Assembly (NCBI GenBank): GCA_022606425.2
Contig: JAHDVF020001254.1
Span: forward strand, 186,001 to 250,000
DNA from: Lepidostoma basale
Taxonomy: Eukaryota > Arthropoda > Insecta > Trichoptera > Lepidostomatidae
Direction: 5' to 3'
Length of the DNA stretch: 64,000 nucleotides
This document shows positions 1 through 12,100 of this stretch, one piece after another. Under the pieces are notes generated by a model that did not search any database, was not told the DNA's origin, and saw nothing but the letters and a program-made list of their open reading frames with translations. The first letter of the stretch is position 1. Every line of letters begins with the position of its first letter. Made by a program: the position numbers and the translations under genes.

Positions 1-960
1 AGTTACAAACATAAATAGCTTAAGGATAAAATTAATAAATTGCCTACAAATTATTAAATTGAACATCCAAAAAAATCTTTCTGCGAACAGAACTACAATA
101 ACCAGTAAGCAAATGTAATATTTTTTCTTGAATTATTTTTTAAATGATTTTACTTTTTGTATAATACCTTCGAAAGATGTCTAAAAAAATAAATTCAATT
201 TTTTTTTTATTCATAAATACATCATTGCAGAATTTTTGTTAACTATTTTATCTGCCATTTAGTAAGTTAACATAAATAATATCGAAAAATCATATTAAAT
301 AATTAATTATTATATGACTGCAATAAAATTAAACAATAACCAAAATTAACAAAAATTACTGAATTTTTTTGTTGACACAATTAAACGTAATGTTGCAACG
401 GGTTAAAAAAATATATTATTCGTGTATCATACAAATCAACACAATTAATAATAATAAAATATTAACTAATTGAAAGAAAAAAAATATTCATATGGCTAAA
501 AATTGTTTCAAATTAAAATTTCTTAAATTACATGTATTTATTAAAAATCAAACGTAAGTACAGAAAAAACGCAGCATTTTAAATTTAATATATTGTTTTA
601 AAAAAACAGACTAAAAAGTTAAGAACGCATAATGATTTAAATAAAATAATTTCGAATACTCACTCTAAATCTGCAGATTAGTTCAACCAATTTTCATAAA
701 GGGTAATCAAATACTTTCTACTTAATATCTAGCGTGGTTTCATTGCAACTAAAATGAAATTCATATTATACAAACTTGAATAAAACTTTCGTGTTCAAAA
801 ACTTTTGAAAGATCTGCGGCAGAACCGGTAATAATTTTATTATTTTAAAACTCAACTGTTTGTTTCTCAGAGGGAACAAAGCTTTAAAAGTTTGCAGGGA
901 AATTTTTATATGTAATAAATGGGGAATTCGGTGAGTTTAAACCATCTCCGAACCACTTTG
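1..960. other. AT-rich spacer, no gene seen
   Basis: Very AT-rich sequence with short homopolymer runs. No reading frame of note, no RNA gene and no recognisable repeat family was seen on either strand. Confidence 0.6.
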
Positions 961-1120
961 TTTTAAGTTTTGTTCAGCGCGCTCGAGGGGGTAGCTGTCG
1001 GCAGGCAACGCGACATACCTGGGCTACGGGACCGCTACGACTGGCGTAGCCGCCGTAGGACCCACCGCGGCAGCCGAGTTCCGTAGCGAGCTACGAATTA
1101 TTTCTATGCATGCGCGCGCA
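961..1120. other. isolated GC-rich patch
   Basis: About 160 bases of CpG-rich sequence in an otherwise AT-rich setting. It contains short inverted pieces (GGCTACG ... CGTAGCC) that could form a small hairpin. It might be a remnant promoter or CpG-rich repeat. No gene starts next to it: an RTE-type LINE fragment follows directly. Function unknown. Confidence 0.3.
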
Positions 1121-1163
1121 ATTTTATTTCTTGAGCTTCGATATTCTTATCAGTCTTTGATAG

Positions 1164-1275
1164 AATGCAAATTAAATGCAGTGCGAAAGAAAGTGTTACA
1201 AACTAATAAATGTTTCATTAAGATGGTTTGGATATGTGAAAGAATGAAAAGGTAGAATAAATGGAACGGTTACAA
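1164..1275 (+). mobile_element. RTE-type LINE fragment
   Basis: Decayed piece of the LINE that recurs through this window. It matches the stretch encoding the [11 protein letters not shown] block near the C-terminus of the reverse transcriptase, seen here as 'tcattaagatggtttgga' followed by the 'gaaagaatga' segment. It is truncated at both ends and cannot code. Confidence 0.55.
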
Positions 1276-1451
1276 TATTGTGAATGTTTCCGAATTCTAT
1301 CTAACTCTTTCTGTAAGTTATAACTTACTTAAAGTGAATAAATAAATGGTATATACAAAATATATTAAAATACTTCATGCATCAAATATTTTAAAGTTCA
1401 TATAGAAATAAATTAATCATAGATTATTTTTTAAATAAGATTACAGTGCCC

Positions 1452-1745
1452 AGTCGTATTCTTGTAGCAACCCTTATGTATAGAAGTAAAGCAAGGAACT
1501 GACAAAATAAAAATCAAGGAATTAATACATGGATTAAATGAGGACAAAGTAAATCTGTATATGATATAGTGTCAAATACAAATATAAGAAGTGAATACAG
1601 TGCGAATGAAAGTGTGATGAATAAAATAATGAAAGTGTCATTAAGATTACTTGAACACATGGAAAGAATGTAAACATTAACGATGTGAACGGAACAGAAA
1701 AAGAGGAAGACCGAGGAAAATGTGGCACGATCAATCAATAAAACA
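1452..1745 (+). mobile_element. RTE-type LINE fragment
   Basis: Second, longer decayed copy in the same orientation. It runs from the 'LMYGSEAW'-equivalent region through the SLRWFGH and [12 protein letters not shown] blocks ('gaggaagaccgaggaaaa', 'tggcacgatcaa'). Several stops and frame changes; the 3' hairpin and tail are absent. Confidence 0.65.
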
Positions 1746-1832
1746 GTAAATGTAAGGGGTTATTAAAGGGGTAATTAAATTTTTTTTATTTAATCTAATG
1801 CACAAGAGTAAAAGTTTCAGTGGAACTTCAAG

Positions 1833-1868
1833 ATGAAATACGAGTTATGAAATACGAGTTATGAAATA
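1833..1868 (+). repeat. 14-bp tandem repeat, about 2.6 copies
   Basis: The unit ATGAAATACGAGTT occurs twice in a row, followed by a partial third copy. It lies between two LINE fragments. Confidence 0.8.
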
Positions 1869-1913
1869 TGTAGTATGAAAACATGGTATAAGATACGTAG
1901 TATGACATACGTT

Positions 1914-2600
1914 AACTTCCCAGAATCATCCCTCAACAAATCATCCCAGAACTGCGCATATGCGGATGATATTTTCATTACAAGTAGAGACAAACAAACG
2001 ATAATAGAGAAAGTTACAATTCTGAAAAGAGAAGCAGATAAAATTGACCTTCAAACAAGTGCCCCCTTATCCGGGCTCTAACTTTAACATAATAAATAAT
2101 CTAAAGAATTAAATATTCGCATCTTAGTAGGAAATAGAACCTTCCATAATTCTCATGCAAACCACTGAGGTCTAAGATACTCTGCAGATATACCAAATTG
2201 CTGATATATGATACAAAACCAACATAAGACCAGTAGTCATTTATGGCCCTGAAACATGGTCGCTAAGTAAGCTAGCATTTTTTTGAAAGAAGATTCTAAA
2301 GAAAAATTTTAGACCCACGCTGGACGGTGGGACTTACGGAATCAAAAGAAATCTTGAGCTAGAAGTATTGATTAACCAGGAAACATTAGTGAGATTCTGT
2401 GTGTCTTAACGCCTACGGTGGACTGGCCATGTAGAAAGAATGCCAGAGGACAGAACTCCTGTACCGCCAAGATCTGGAGATTGGAGAGCGGTGGCCAGGG
2501 ACAGAACCCAGAGGAGAAGTTGTGGACGAGGCCAAATCGGAGTGATGCAGCGCAAAGAAGACTAAAAATATCTTAATATATTCCAAAATCCTTGTAACTA
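1914..2600 (+). mobile_element. LINE reverse-transcriptase fragment (non-RTE-copy family)
   Basis: A short frame carries AYADDIFI, the reverse transcriptase catalytic YADD box, followed by SRDKQT. About 250 bases later come pieces reading like GPETWSLSK and then RWTGHVERMPEDRTP, the usual C-terminal order of a non-LTR retrotransposon polymerase. Frames are broken and the 5' part is missing. It differs in sequence from the abundant RTE-type LINE of this window. Confidence 0.7.
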
Positions 2601-2884
2601 ACAAAAGTGTACATAGAACAAAAATATAATGAATGAGCGATTGCGATGATATTACTCACACGAATGAGTGTATTACATTGAATAATGGAACATCAAATTA
2701 TTCGTATCGTCTTTTAATTTTTAAAAAACCACCAAGGTTTATTTATTGTTTGAAAAGAATTAACGTTGAATGAATTGTTAAATTTACGTGGATAATGGTG
2801 CAAAAAAAATTAAATCGAAAATAACTTGGAATACCTTAACCCCCCAATTGTAACTAACTAATCAAAATCCGTTTTCCCAAAAGA

Positions 2885-3700
2885 GAAAACAGAAAGAACA
2901 CTGTTCTTTCTTGATATACTTCTTTCGTTTCCTCCCCATTCATACATCGTGTCATTCAAGCACGTCGATTTATTCAACTCTTCACGTAGAAACATTAATT
3001 TTTTTATCAATTTAGTTGTGGCACATTTTGGCGTTCCTCTATTTCATTCAATTTATATATTATAGTTAAAGTACACTTTCTTATCCATTCTTTCTTTGTT
3101 CATTATTACGTGTATCGTGTGCCTTTTATGAACCTTTCATTATTTGGTAAACAAAGCTTTCGTTCATACTGTATTCACATCTTAAATATGCATTTAGCAC
3201 TTCATCATATAGAAATTTACCACACATTCGTCCACAAGAGATCTCATTTCAACCGCATTCATTAAATTTTTATCCTTGTTTTGCCAGGTCCGTGCAACAT
3301 CATTTCCACAAGACTTTAAGCATCATTTACTTTTTTGCCAGCCCCAACCCTTCTTGCAATATCAGCTCTTTGAAAGCATACATACTGAATGAGTATACGA
3401 ATTCATCTACCTATAAAAAAAATTACCAAACACCCTCATTTCGCAGACTGTTATGCTTTGTTATTTTTCGAAAACCATTATCTGAAACTCATTCACATTC
3501 ATCATCAGGTCTTTCGCATACATATCTAACACATATTAGACACCAATACGTGTAGTTCATGCTCCTTGTTAGCAATTAGCACAGCATCGCCCACATCAGA
3601 TAGCTTACTGACACTCCACTCATTTTGGCATATGCATCCAACCCTTTCAGCTCTTTCATAAACTTCATGCATAGATTATACAACCAAGGGGATGTTTTGG
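2885..3700 (-). mobile_element. RTE-type LINE fragment, longest reach into the RT
   Basis: On the minus strand the 3' half matches the common LINE (cysteine/arginine-rich C-terminal block, WFGH region). Its upstream part (about 3540-3700) reads like the reverse-transcriptase segment around the catalytic aspartates, with DVGDAVLIAN in place of YADDAVI. It is full of stops, so it is an old inactive copy. Confidence 0.65.
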
Positions 3701-3849
3701 GATGTATTTTCTTTGTTTATTTAATTAATTTAATTATCAAAAATTACATTTCTTACAACAAATATATCTATAATATTTTTAATACAATACATGTGATATA
3801 ATAGTTAAAACATATTTATATAACAATAAAACAAAAAAGTCGTTAAACA

Positions 3850-4205
3850 CAAAAGAATAAATTTGAACAAATAAACCCTTAGAAATGTGACCGAACGTAC
3901 ATTGTACATTGGGTGAACAGAGTTTTTTTCAGAGTCTTTTATGATTTGCAGCAAGTTATTAAATACTTTCAAACCCTTGTAAAAAAAATATTTTCGGGTC
4001 CCCTTGAATATGTTCTATTGATTCTAAAATTTGTATTGTTTCTCGTTGGGTTACCATATTCTTCATTTATATAAGTTAGCTGGTCATATTTCGGTAGAAG
4101 ACCACCCCTTAATTTATAACAAAAAATTGTGTAACTATATTGATGACAAACCATGCTATAAGATCTCCCTGACACTATAATAGCAGTGCTTACATCATAC
4201 AGCAA
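3850..4205 (-). mobile_element. LINE C-terminal fragment, another family
   Basis: The minus strand encodes a 78-residue frame with TRNNTNF and a RTYSRGPENIFF segment, continued in another frame by KGLKVFNNLLQIIKDS. This resembles the 'R-T ... FYKGL-x-x-YNNLP' C-terminal end of jockey/CR1-like LINE polymerases. The family assignment is inferred from motif order only. Confidence 0.5.
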
Positions 4206-5974
4206 TGTGATTGAGTGATCAGATGTGTGATTAGATTGTAATATTTGGATTTGTTAAGATAAGTACCTACTATTTGTATTTACGTAATATTTGGATTTGT
4301 TAGAAGTTTGAACTATTGAAAATATTGTATCACACACTATATGAATGTGTGAGAGACTAAAGTAAGCGAGCAAACTCTCTGGTGAGACCGTCCATCATGC
4401 CTGCTTTGAATTTGAGTAAACAATGTAATTGAATTTTAAAAACAATACTATTTAACATAATTATTACTATTCTATCGCTTGGACTTAAATCTTCCAGCAT
4501 ACGTCGGTTCAGCTCTTATGGCTATTCATTTTACATCATTGCAATGAATGTTAGGTTGGGGTAAATTCACTGTTACATTTACGTGAACCTCTCTCATTAT
4601 ACAATCATTTTTGTTTTTCAAAATAAAAAAGCATTAAGTGTTAGTTTACGAGTTCGCTACATTAACGCCATCTATGTTTTCTTTTTATCGATTAATAATA
4701 TATGCTAAAAAATATTTTTACAGATTTCTTCTTTAATAGTTTTTATTGTTTTCCGTCAGATGTCACTACTTTTAAATTGTAATACTGCACATAATATGAA
4801 TATCTATTAATTCATTTATTATAAAAAAAGGGTTTCATTTTATTGTTTGTTAAAAAAATAATAATAACAGTAACTTTTTTAAGAGAACAAGGAGTATTTA
4901 ATGATATTCAACTATATATATTTAGGATGAATAGAGAAGATTCTTCAAATATTTAACTTCGAATGTTCAAACAAAGCATTCAATAATTAATATTTTGCCC
5001 TAAGGCAGCGAGTAAGGGATGCATGGTTAAAAAAGACAATACATCTCCAACTCAGTATTACATTATATTCATTGGACAATAATTATTTAATGTTCTCCCA
5101 GAGAAACCCAGAAACCAAGATTCATGTAATTCAATCAATAACTTGAAAACCTTTACTATTTGTGACTGATTAACCCATCGGCATACTCGACACCTGGATT
5201 CCTGGATTGGAAGACCTCCTTGATTATCGAGAAAGAACTAGTGAAAGAAAATCAGTAAACCAGTGGGTTAAGCAATAACTTTATTATATTTCTGATATAC
5301 GTAATAACCGTGTGCAAGTGAAACAAAAAAATATATATAGTTTAATGTTAAAGTCACCCTAAAGAAATCCAAAAAACATCTTCACTGCATTGACATGACG
5401 TACAAATGTTAAAGAAAGCGAAAGAAATATATGAGAGAAAGCATTCAGAGAGAAGCCGTGAACTTACTTATAAAAATAAATGAAATTATGTTGGGATAAT
5501 GGAAAATTCCATTGTACGAGTATTTAAAAATAATTATGTATAGTAATAGAGGAAAATGAACAGAAGAATATTTTTGGTTGGGAAGAGTAGTGATTTGTAT
5601 TAATAATATTATTAAATCAGAAGTTTCATGGATTATACGCTTCCATGGCTGTTCTACAGCCATACGCTTCTGTTCCGCTGTGTTATTACAAGTGCTTAGT
5701 CATTCGATGAATAAGCACTTGCTCACTAATAATGCAGTTGCATCCTTCATTTACTTTAATTATTTACTACTAAATTGTGTGTAATATTATAATGAACCGA
5801 GACTATCTGTCTGAGTTGCAAATGTAGCCAACTGCAATTTGAAACCATTTTTTACTGCAAATAAAGTCAGTCGCACAATAGGGGTTAAGCAACGATAAGC
5901 AATGTGTTCAATCCGTCATGTTCTTAATATACCTCTATAACTACAACAAATAATTTTAATTTGTATTAAAAACA
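4206..5974. other. AT-rich spacer with minor repeats
   Basis: No gene seen. Contains an 18-base direct repeat (TAATATTTGGATTTGTTA near 4238 and 4285) and one copy of a dispersed repeat family at 4480-4555. The small open frames around 5.4-5.8 kb have no recognisable content. Confidence 0.5.
4480..4555 (+). repeat. dispersed repeat family R-A (copy 1)
   Basis: Shares the order 'TTC(T/C)GGC-T ... GGTTCA-CTCT ... ATGGCTATT ... CTTACGTCTG' with sequences at 28848-28920, 44170-44248 and 59411-59462. GGTTCAACTCT resembles a pol III B box, so a tRNA-like SINE origin is possible but unproven. Confidence 0.45.
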
Positions 5975-6165
5975 AAACATCACACTGTCTCTCCGAAGGG
6001 TAGGCAGAATTAATGGCCACCACACTGTTCTCTTCTGACATGTTTCTCCCGCTTTCTCAACATTCATACGTCGTGTCATGCACGCACGTCGATTTATCCG
6101 ACTCTTCATATGTCCAGCATTCAATATTTGATTTATTTGAGTGTGCCACGATTTCTTCGTTTTTT
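5975..6165 (-). mobile_element. RTE-type LINE 3' fragment
   Basis: Minus-strand copy of the LINE 3' end. It contains the degenerate hairpin near CTCTCCGAAGGG, the 'gcagaattaatgg' block, and the coding tail for ACMTRRMNVE / INQILNAGHMKSR. Truncated at the 5' side. Confidence 0.7.
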
Positions 6166-6199
6166 GCATTTTTTTTACTAAATTATATGAATAATCTCC

Positions 6200-7620
6200 C
6201 AAAACAAAGTATTCAAAGAGAGAGTTTTTTTTTTCATTACAAATGAAAAATATAATTTGCCCCTAATTTATTAATTTACCTTAAGCCATCCATATAGAGA
6301 AGATCGGCAAAATTTCCAAATATGAACATTGGAATTTTATTAATTAGAATTCTATTGTTACGTACCGGTGCCATCTCGGAGTTGTGATAAATCAAATGTT
6401 TATTAAATATACTTAAATAGAAAACTGTAATAATATATAAATATGGCAGATACGTTTAAACTTTCTGATGAAAAAAAACGTGTTCGATTAAGGCCACCGT
6501 CGCCATTCATAATTTATTTATTAAGGGTAATATAGAACGAGATCATCTCGCGTTTTCGTTTTAATTGTTAACAACATTTTATAATCCTTTCCATTACTTA
6601 TTATCTTTAAGAAAAAGCTTTATTTTTAATTTTATTGTATTTATTTTAAACATCACATTGACCCATTTGAGATATTTTATCTGAACAGCATATAACGACA
6701 TTTTTTAAAGTCATTTATTTATCGAATTCATAAATCAAATAGTAAAATAGAATAAAAAAATTACCAAAAAAGGAAGATTGAATAAGATTTGATTTAAAGA
6801 TTAATTGTTTATTGCCAAATGTATGCACATAACTCGTTCGGTTGATTAGAATCACTAACTAAACACATTATATGTTATTAAGTGGGAAGAAAATCTGCTG
6901 ATTATAAAAAGCAAAAAAATAAAGCAATTTATATCGAATGTATTTATTTTTATTTATGACACATTCACCATGGAATGTTATGTGTCATACAAGTAATAAT
7001 ACATTAACGTTACATATGTATATATAAACAATTAGTACATTTAAAAATAACATCATTAACCAGCAGTTCAAATTAACAAATATTTATTACATTACTGCAA
7101 ATTCTAATAAAACATACGTAGGCTAGCAACATTCTGACATAAGCGCAAAAATTCGAATTTGCAGTTGTTGCCATAATGCGTACGTAAGTACTATACGTAA
7201 TTAGTATAAATTGTACCTACCCACAATAAATAATGTTTTGATGAATTGTTTTTATAATTATATACAAATCAACAAATTACTAACTCAAAAAATATAAAAG
7301 TAATAAAGGTCACTCAGAGCAAGTTTATTTACAGGTTAACACTCTGCGGATGCCATCTAATCAATAAAATTACAGATTCATAAAGGAGTCTATATATAAC
7401 CCTTTTCTCACACACAAAAATTTAAAATTGTTCATATAATTCGATAAATGCCTCAGTCGACTCTTGTCATGAGCGCACCTCTTGCTTGATGGATTTTCAA
7501 ACGTTATGAGCGTTTGCCGATTTTTTTGTATTATTAGTAATCAGATTAAAAACATTTTTGATTTTGACTTCACGGTTAATATTTGATTGTGGGAAGCTTA
7601 CTGTCTAGTGGTCAGAAGCA
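6200..7620. other. AT-rich spacer, no gene seen
   Basis: Long AT-rich stretch without coherent reading frames, repeats or RNA-like structures that I could recognise. Confidence 0.5.
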
Positions 7621-7884
7621 TATCGCACCGTGAGTGTAAAACCGAATTAAATGCAAATATACATTTTGGAAACATGGGAATTTAAAAGTTTCGTATTGTT
7701 TGGAAAAATTGTTTTTTTTTTAATAAACCAATGATTTTCGGTTTAAAGTAATATACCTTTAAACCGAAAATCATTGGTTTGTTTAAAAAAAATAGTTTTT
7801 CCAAGCAATATGAAACCTTTAAACTCCCATATCTCCAAAATGTACATTTGCACTTAATTCGGTTTTACACTCACGGTGCGATAT
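7621..7884. mobile_element. foldback MITE with about 125-bp arms
   Basis: Near-perfect inverted repeat. It starts ATATCGCACCGTGAGTG and ends with the reverse complement. The arms run to the centre near 7752 around two facing copies of 'aaccaatgattttcggttt' / its complement, with few mismatches and indels. No coding capacity. The terminal ATATCGCRC is shared with elements at 31874-32572 and 32698-32960. No clear target duplication found. Confidence 0.85.
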
Positions 7885-8126
7885 TTTCTAGTGCGGGAGC
7901 ATACTGTTTGGTGTCTAAGCGGCTAACGTAAACACTAGTGTTAATTGTTGTCTACTTATTTCTCATAATTGCTTTTTTCCAAGTTGGCCTTAAGTTCCCA
8001 AATCATAATTTTAATCTTGAGGAATGTTGTCAACATTTTAAAAAAAGTTCATCCTATGATAATTTATAAAAAGCTCACTTAGATGTCTAAATAAATAATT
8101 AATAATAAACGAGGTATAAACTTTAT

Positions 8127-8216
8127 CATAACTAACTAACTAACTAACTATCACGCCGTCTCCTCAAAAAAGTAGGCAGAAATAATGGACCGCCACACTA
8201 TTTTTTCTTGACACAC
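8127..8216 (-). mobile_element. RTE-type LINE 3' end with TTAG tail
   Basis: On the minus strand this is the last part of the LINE, ending in GGCGTGATAG followed by a (TTAG)n tail (plus strand: four or more CTAA units). The usual CCCC/GGGG hairpin has decayed to 'ctcctcaaaaaagtagg'. Confidence 0.75.
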
Positions 8217-8439
8217 TTTATGATTAATGTGAGAAAAGAGATACGATACCTTTAAATAATGTAAATGCAAAGGACGAATTAATTAAAAGTGCTTGTTTTA
8301 ATGCAATTACGTGCGTTCACATTAAAAAGTTTTCTTGATATTATTTTAAACCATTAACAAAAATAGTTCTTTCACTGGCTGAAAATAAAATAAAAAGAAG
8401 AAGAAGAAATGATGACTTTTCGACTATGTTCGGGTATCA

Positions 8440-8700
8440 TCGGAAATAGCAGGTTCCGCCCACAGCGCGTATATCTCGGAGAACCAATCAAAGCACTAAT
8501 ACAAATCATCTCGCGCATGCTCATATCCATTTTAACTTAAGTCCATAGCATTATAGCCCAGCATAGCCGATGGCCCCATACTCCATAGCCTCTGGCTGGT
8601 ACCGTGTTTCGACGCGACGCTGTTGGTTTCGATCAGGTTCTTGTGATTTGCCAACATTGTTGAAATAATAATAAGTGTACTTCAAGACTGTGAGAATTAA
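8440..8700 (+). promoter_or_regulatory. candidate Eph promoter / 5' leader
   Basis: GC-richer than its surroundings. It contains CCGCCCAC (GC-box-like), GAACCAATC (CCAAT box) and CpG-containing TCTCGCGCATGC. It lies 470-730 bases upstream of the Eph start codon, with no other gene between. No clear TATA box. Whether a 5' leader intron exists cannot be decided from the sequence. Confidence 0.35.
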
Positions 8701-9167
8701 ACGTTTTTTTATAATGTAAACGTAATATATCTAAAGACTAAACATTTATCATGCATAAAAATAACAATATTCATAATGGCAGTACCCCCCACCCCTTCAT
8801 AAAATCTTTCCTTCTTGATCATTGTTAATAAAAGTGCATATTCTAAAGAAAATACAAAGGTTAAGACGATAAAGATGTGATTTGTTTTTATGCCTCAAAA
8901 TGTTCGCGTTTCTCGTATTCGCTGGATTCGCTGGGTGCGCTTCATGTTGGCAACAAGATATTGAAAAGTGATTCCTGATACGTGTTACCGTGCATACACT
9001 TAAAAATGACGAATTCTTCATAAAATTGACCGAATTTGGCACATTCATCATCCTGTGTCCTGATTTTGAAGATATGTGTCGTGATTATAAAACATTTATA
9101 CCGTGAAATAACTAATTAACTCAAGTAAAGATACCTCGAACATCAAGAATAAAAGCCATAAACAACC

Positions 9168-12100
9168 ATGGCACCGATTATTATTTTTATGTTTTTTACT
9201 TTTATCGCTCGAAACATTTTGTGCGATCAAGTCATTCTCTTGGATACTTCGGTTGAAGAAAAGCTAGAATGGACGAAATACCCGTTCAGAGAATCCGCAA
9301 GTACTCCGGGATGGGTCGAAGAGTCTTTCACGAATTTCGACAAAGGTATCAACTGGCGTTCTTATGTCGTCTGTGACGTCGCTTACAATCACGTCAATAA
9401 TTGGTTGTGGACTCCGTTTATTGAAAGACGGCAAGCGAATCGCATTTATATTGAAGTGAAATTCACAATCAGAGACTGTTCTCTGTTTCCGGGGAATGCT
9501 TTGAGCTGTAAGGAGACGTTCAGCTTACTCTACTATGAATTTGACGTTGCTATGAACGAACAACCGCCGTGGGAGCCGGACAGCTACAAGCTGATAGGAA
9601 GGATCGCAGCGGGTGATGGACGATTCAATGCGAATTCCGAAGTCAACATAAACACTGAAGTTAAGAGTATAGCCATTACTAAACGGGGAGTTTACTTTGC
9701 CTTCCGAGACCAGGGAGCTTGCTGCTCCATTCTGGCTATTAAAGTGTACTACATCACCTGTCCAGAAGTAACTATTAATTTTGCCCATTTCCCAGTTACT
9801 CCCACGGGCAAAGAAGTTACTATCATCGAACAAGCCAACGGGACCTGTGTGCTCCATGCAGAAGTAGTGGATAATCCTACATACCTGTGCAAGGGAGACG
9901 GAAAGTGGACTCACCCTAGCGGGGGATGCAAATGCAAAGCCGGCTATGAGCCAGATTTTGATAAGCAAATCTGCACAGAATGTCCTCCTGGCCGTTTTAA
10001 AGCCACAACCAGTGACGACTCTTGTTCTCTATGTCCAGATCACTCCAAATCAAATGAGTATGCTGTTAGTGAGTGTACTTGTGATTTTGGTTACTACCGA
10101 GCGGAAAAAGATCCAAAAGGTATGCCATGCACACAGTGGCCATCAGCACCCGAAAATCTTACAGTCTCATTTGCTGATCAGTCCACTGTAATATTATCGT
10201 GGAGACCCCCCAACAGACTCGGAGGAAGGCTAGATATAGTCTATAAAGTGAAATGCGATGTTTGCAGTGCGTCAGTTCAATTCCAGCCAGCTTCAGAGTT
10301 GTTTAATGACACACGCATCACAATATCCGGTCTGAATCCAATCACTACCTACAGATTTCAGGTGTTTGCTGAGAATGGTGTCACCAAAATCTCTGGTCAC
10401 GAGCCAGAGTTTGTCGAAATGCCTGTAACTACTGAGGCATCGGTCATCAGCGCAGTTAACAAAGTAAGAGTTGCCTCGGTAAAGAGCACGGAGCTCACTA
10501 TCGCTTGGGATGCTCCTATAATCAATGATATTTCCGAACCTGATTTTGAAGTTGAAACATATGAAGTCAGGTGGTTTCCAAAGCAGGATGTAAAAGGTAC
10601 CAATTTTTCTACTATGTTGTCATCTGATCTTCAAGTGACCATTTCCGGTCTTAATCAACAAACAGATTATGGTATCCAAGTGAGAGCCAAAACACAACGA
10701 GGTTGGGGAGAATATAGCCCGGTTCTCTTTGGACGAACCGGACAAGTTTTAGGACCCGCGTACATCGGTGACGAAGACAACATGCAGGTCAAAATTATTG
10801 CTTCAGCAATGGTTATTGTTGTCATTTTATTGGTTGTTGTAATCATTATTACTGTTTTGTTTCTTCGTTCAAGAGCAAATGACGAATGTAATAAAAAACA
10901 ACCTAGCGATTGCAATACACTTGATTATCGCAATGGAGAAGTTTATACTGGCTTAGAGAATATGCCTGTCAAAACTAATTCCAATGTGACAACCCCATTG
11001 TTCACTGCAGCTGGCACATCCTCCCGGACATACATAGATCCCCATACGTATGAGGATCCTAACCAAGCGGTGAAAGAGTTTGCTCGAGAAATAGACGCAT
11101 CTTGCATTACCATTGAGGCCATCATTGGGGGTGGCGAATTTGGGGATGTGTGCCGTGGAAAATTAAAATTACCTCCTTCTTGTGTCCAAGTTATTGATGT
11201 AGCCATTAAAACTCTTAAACCGGGATCCGCTGATAAAAGTAGGTGTGACTTTCTTACTGAAGCTTCCATTATGGGCCAGTTTGAGCATCCGAATGTCATA
11301 TTTCTACAAGGGGTTGTTACAAAATGTAATCCAGTTATGATTATAACCGAGTTCATGGAAAATGGATCTCTCGATACATTCCTAAGAGCCAATGATGGAA
11401 AATTCCAAGTTTTGCAACTTGTGGGAATGTTACGAGGAATTGCTGCGGGGATGCAGTACCTCTCTGAAATGAATTATGTTCATAGAGACTTGGCAGCTCG
11501 TAATGTTTTGGTAAATTCCCAATTAGTATGCAAAATAGCAGACTTCGGATTATCTAGAGAAATTGAATCCACCACAGAAGGAGCCTATACCACCCGCGGG
11601 GGCAAGATACCAGTTCGCTGGACGGCCCCTGAGGCTATAGCATTCCGAAAGTTCACTTCAGCAAGTGATGTCTGGTCCCTCGGAATTGTCTGCTGGGAAG
11701 TCATGTCATTTGGAGAGCGGCCTTATTGGAACTGGAGTAACCAGGATGTAATCAAATCTATTGACAAAGGGTACCGGCTGCCCTCCCCTATGGACTGCCC
11801 CGAAGCGATATACCAGTTGATGCTGGATTGTTGGCAGAAAGAGCGCACCCACCGACCTGCCTTCATAAGTATTGTCAAAACTTTAGACAAGTTGATTAGG
11901 TGCCCCGACACCCTCCGTAAAATTGCACAAAACAGGTCAGCCAACCCACTTGCCGGTGACACTCCAGACCTTACTCACTTCAGCTGCGTTGAGGACTGGT
12001 TGAACTCCATCAAGATGGCGCGCTACGTGGAGAAGTTCCACGCTGCCAACATTACCGATATGGATTCCGTTGTAAATCTTACAGTTCAACAGTTGAATTC

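Noticed and set aside
8127..8150. CTAA/TTAG runs as interstitial telomere repeats
   Set aside because: Insect telomeres use TTAGG. Here the unit is 4 bases and always sits at LINE 3' ends, so it is a retrotransposon tail.
9525..9968. 147-residue minus-strand frame inside Eph
   Set aside because: It is the antisense shadow of the Eph ligand-binding domain, with no independent features.
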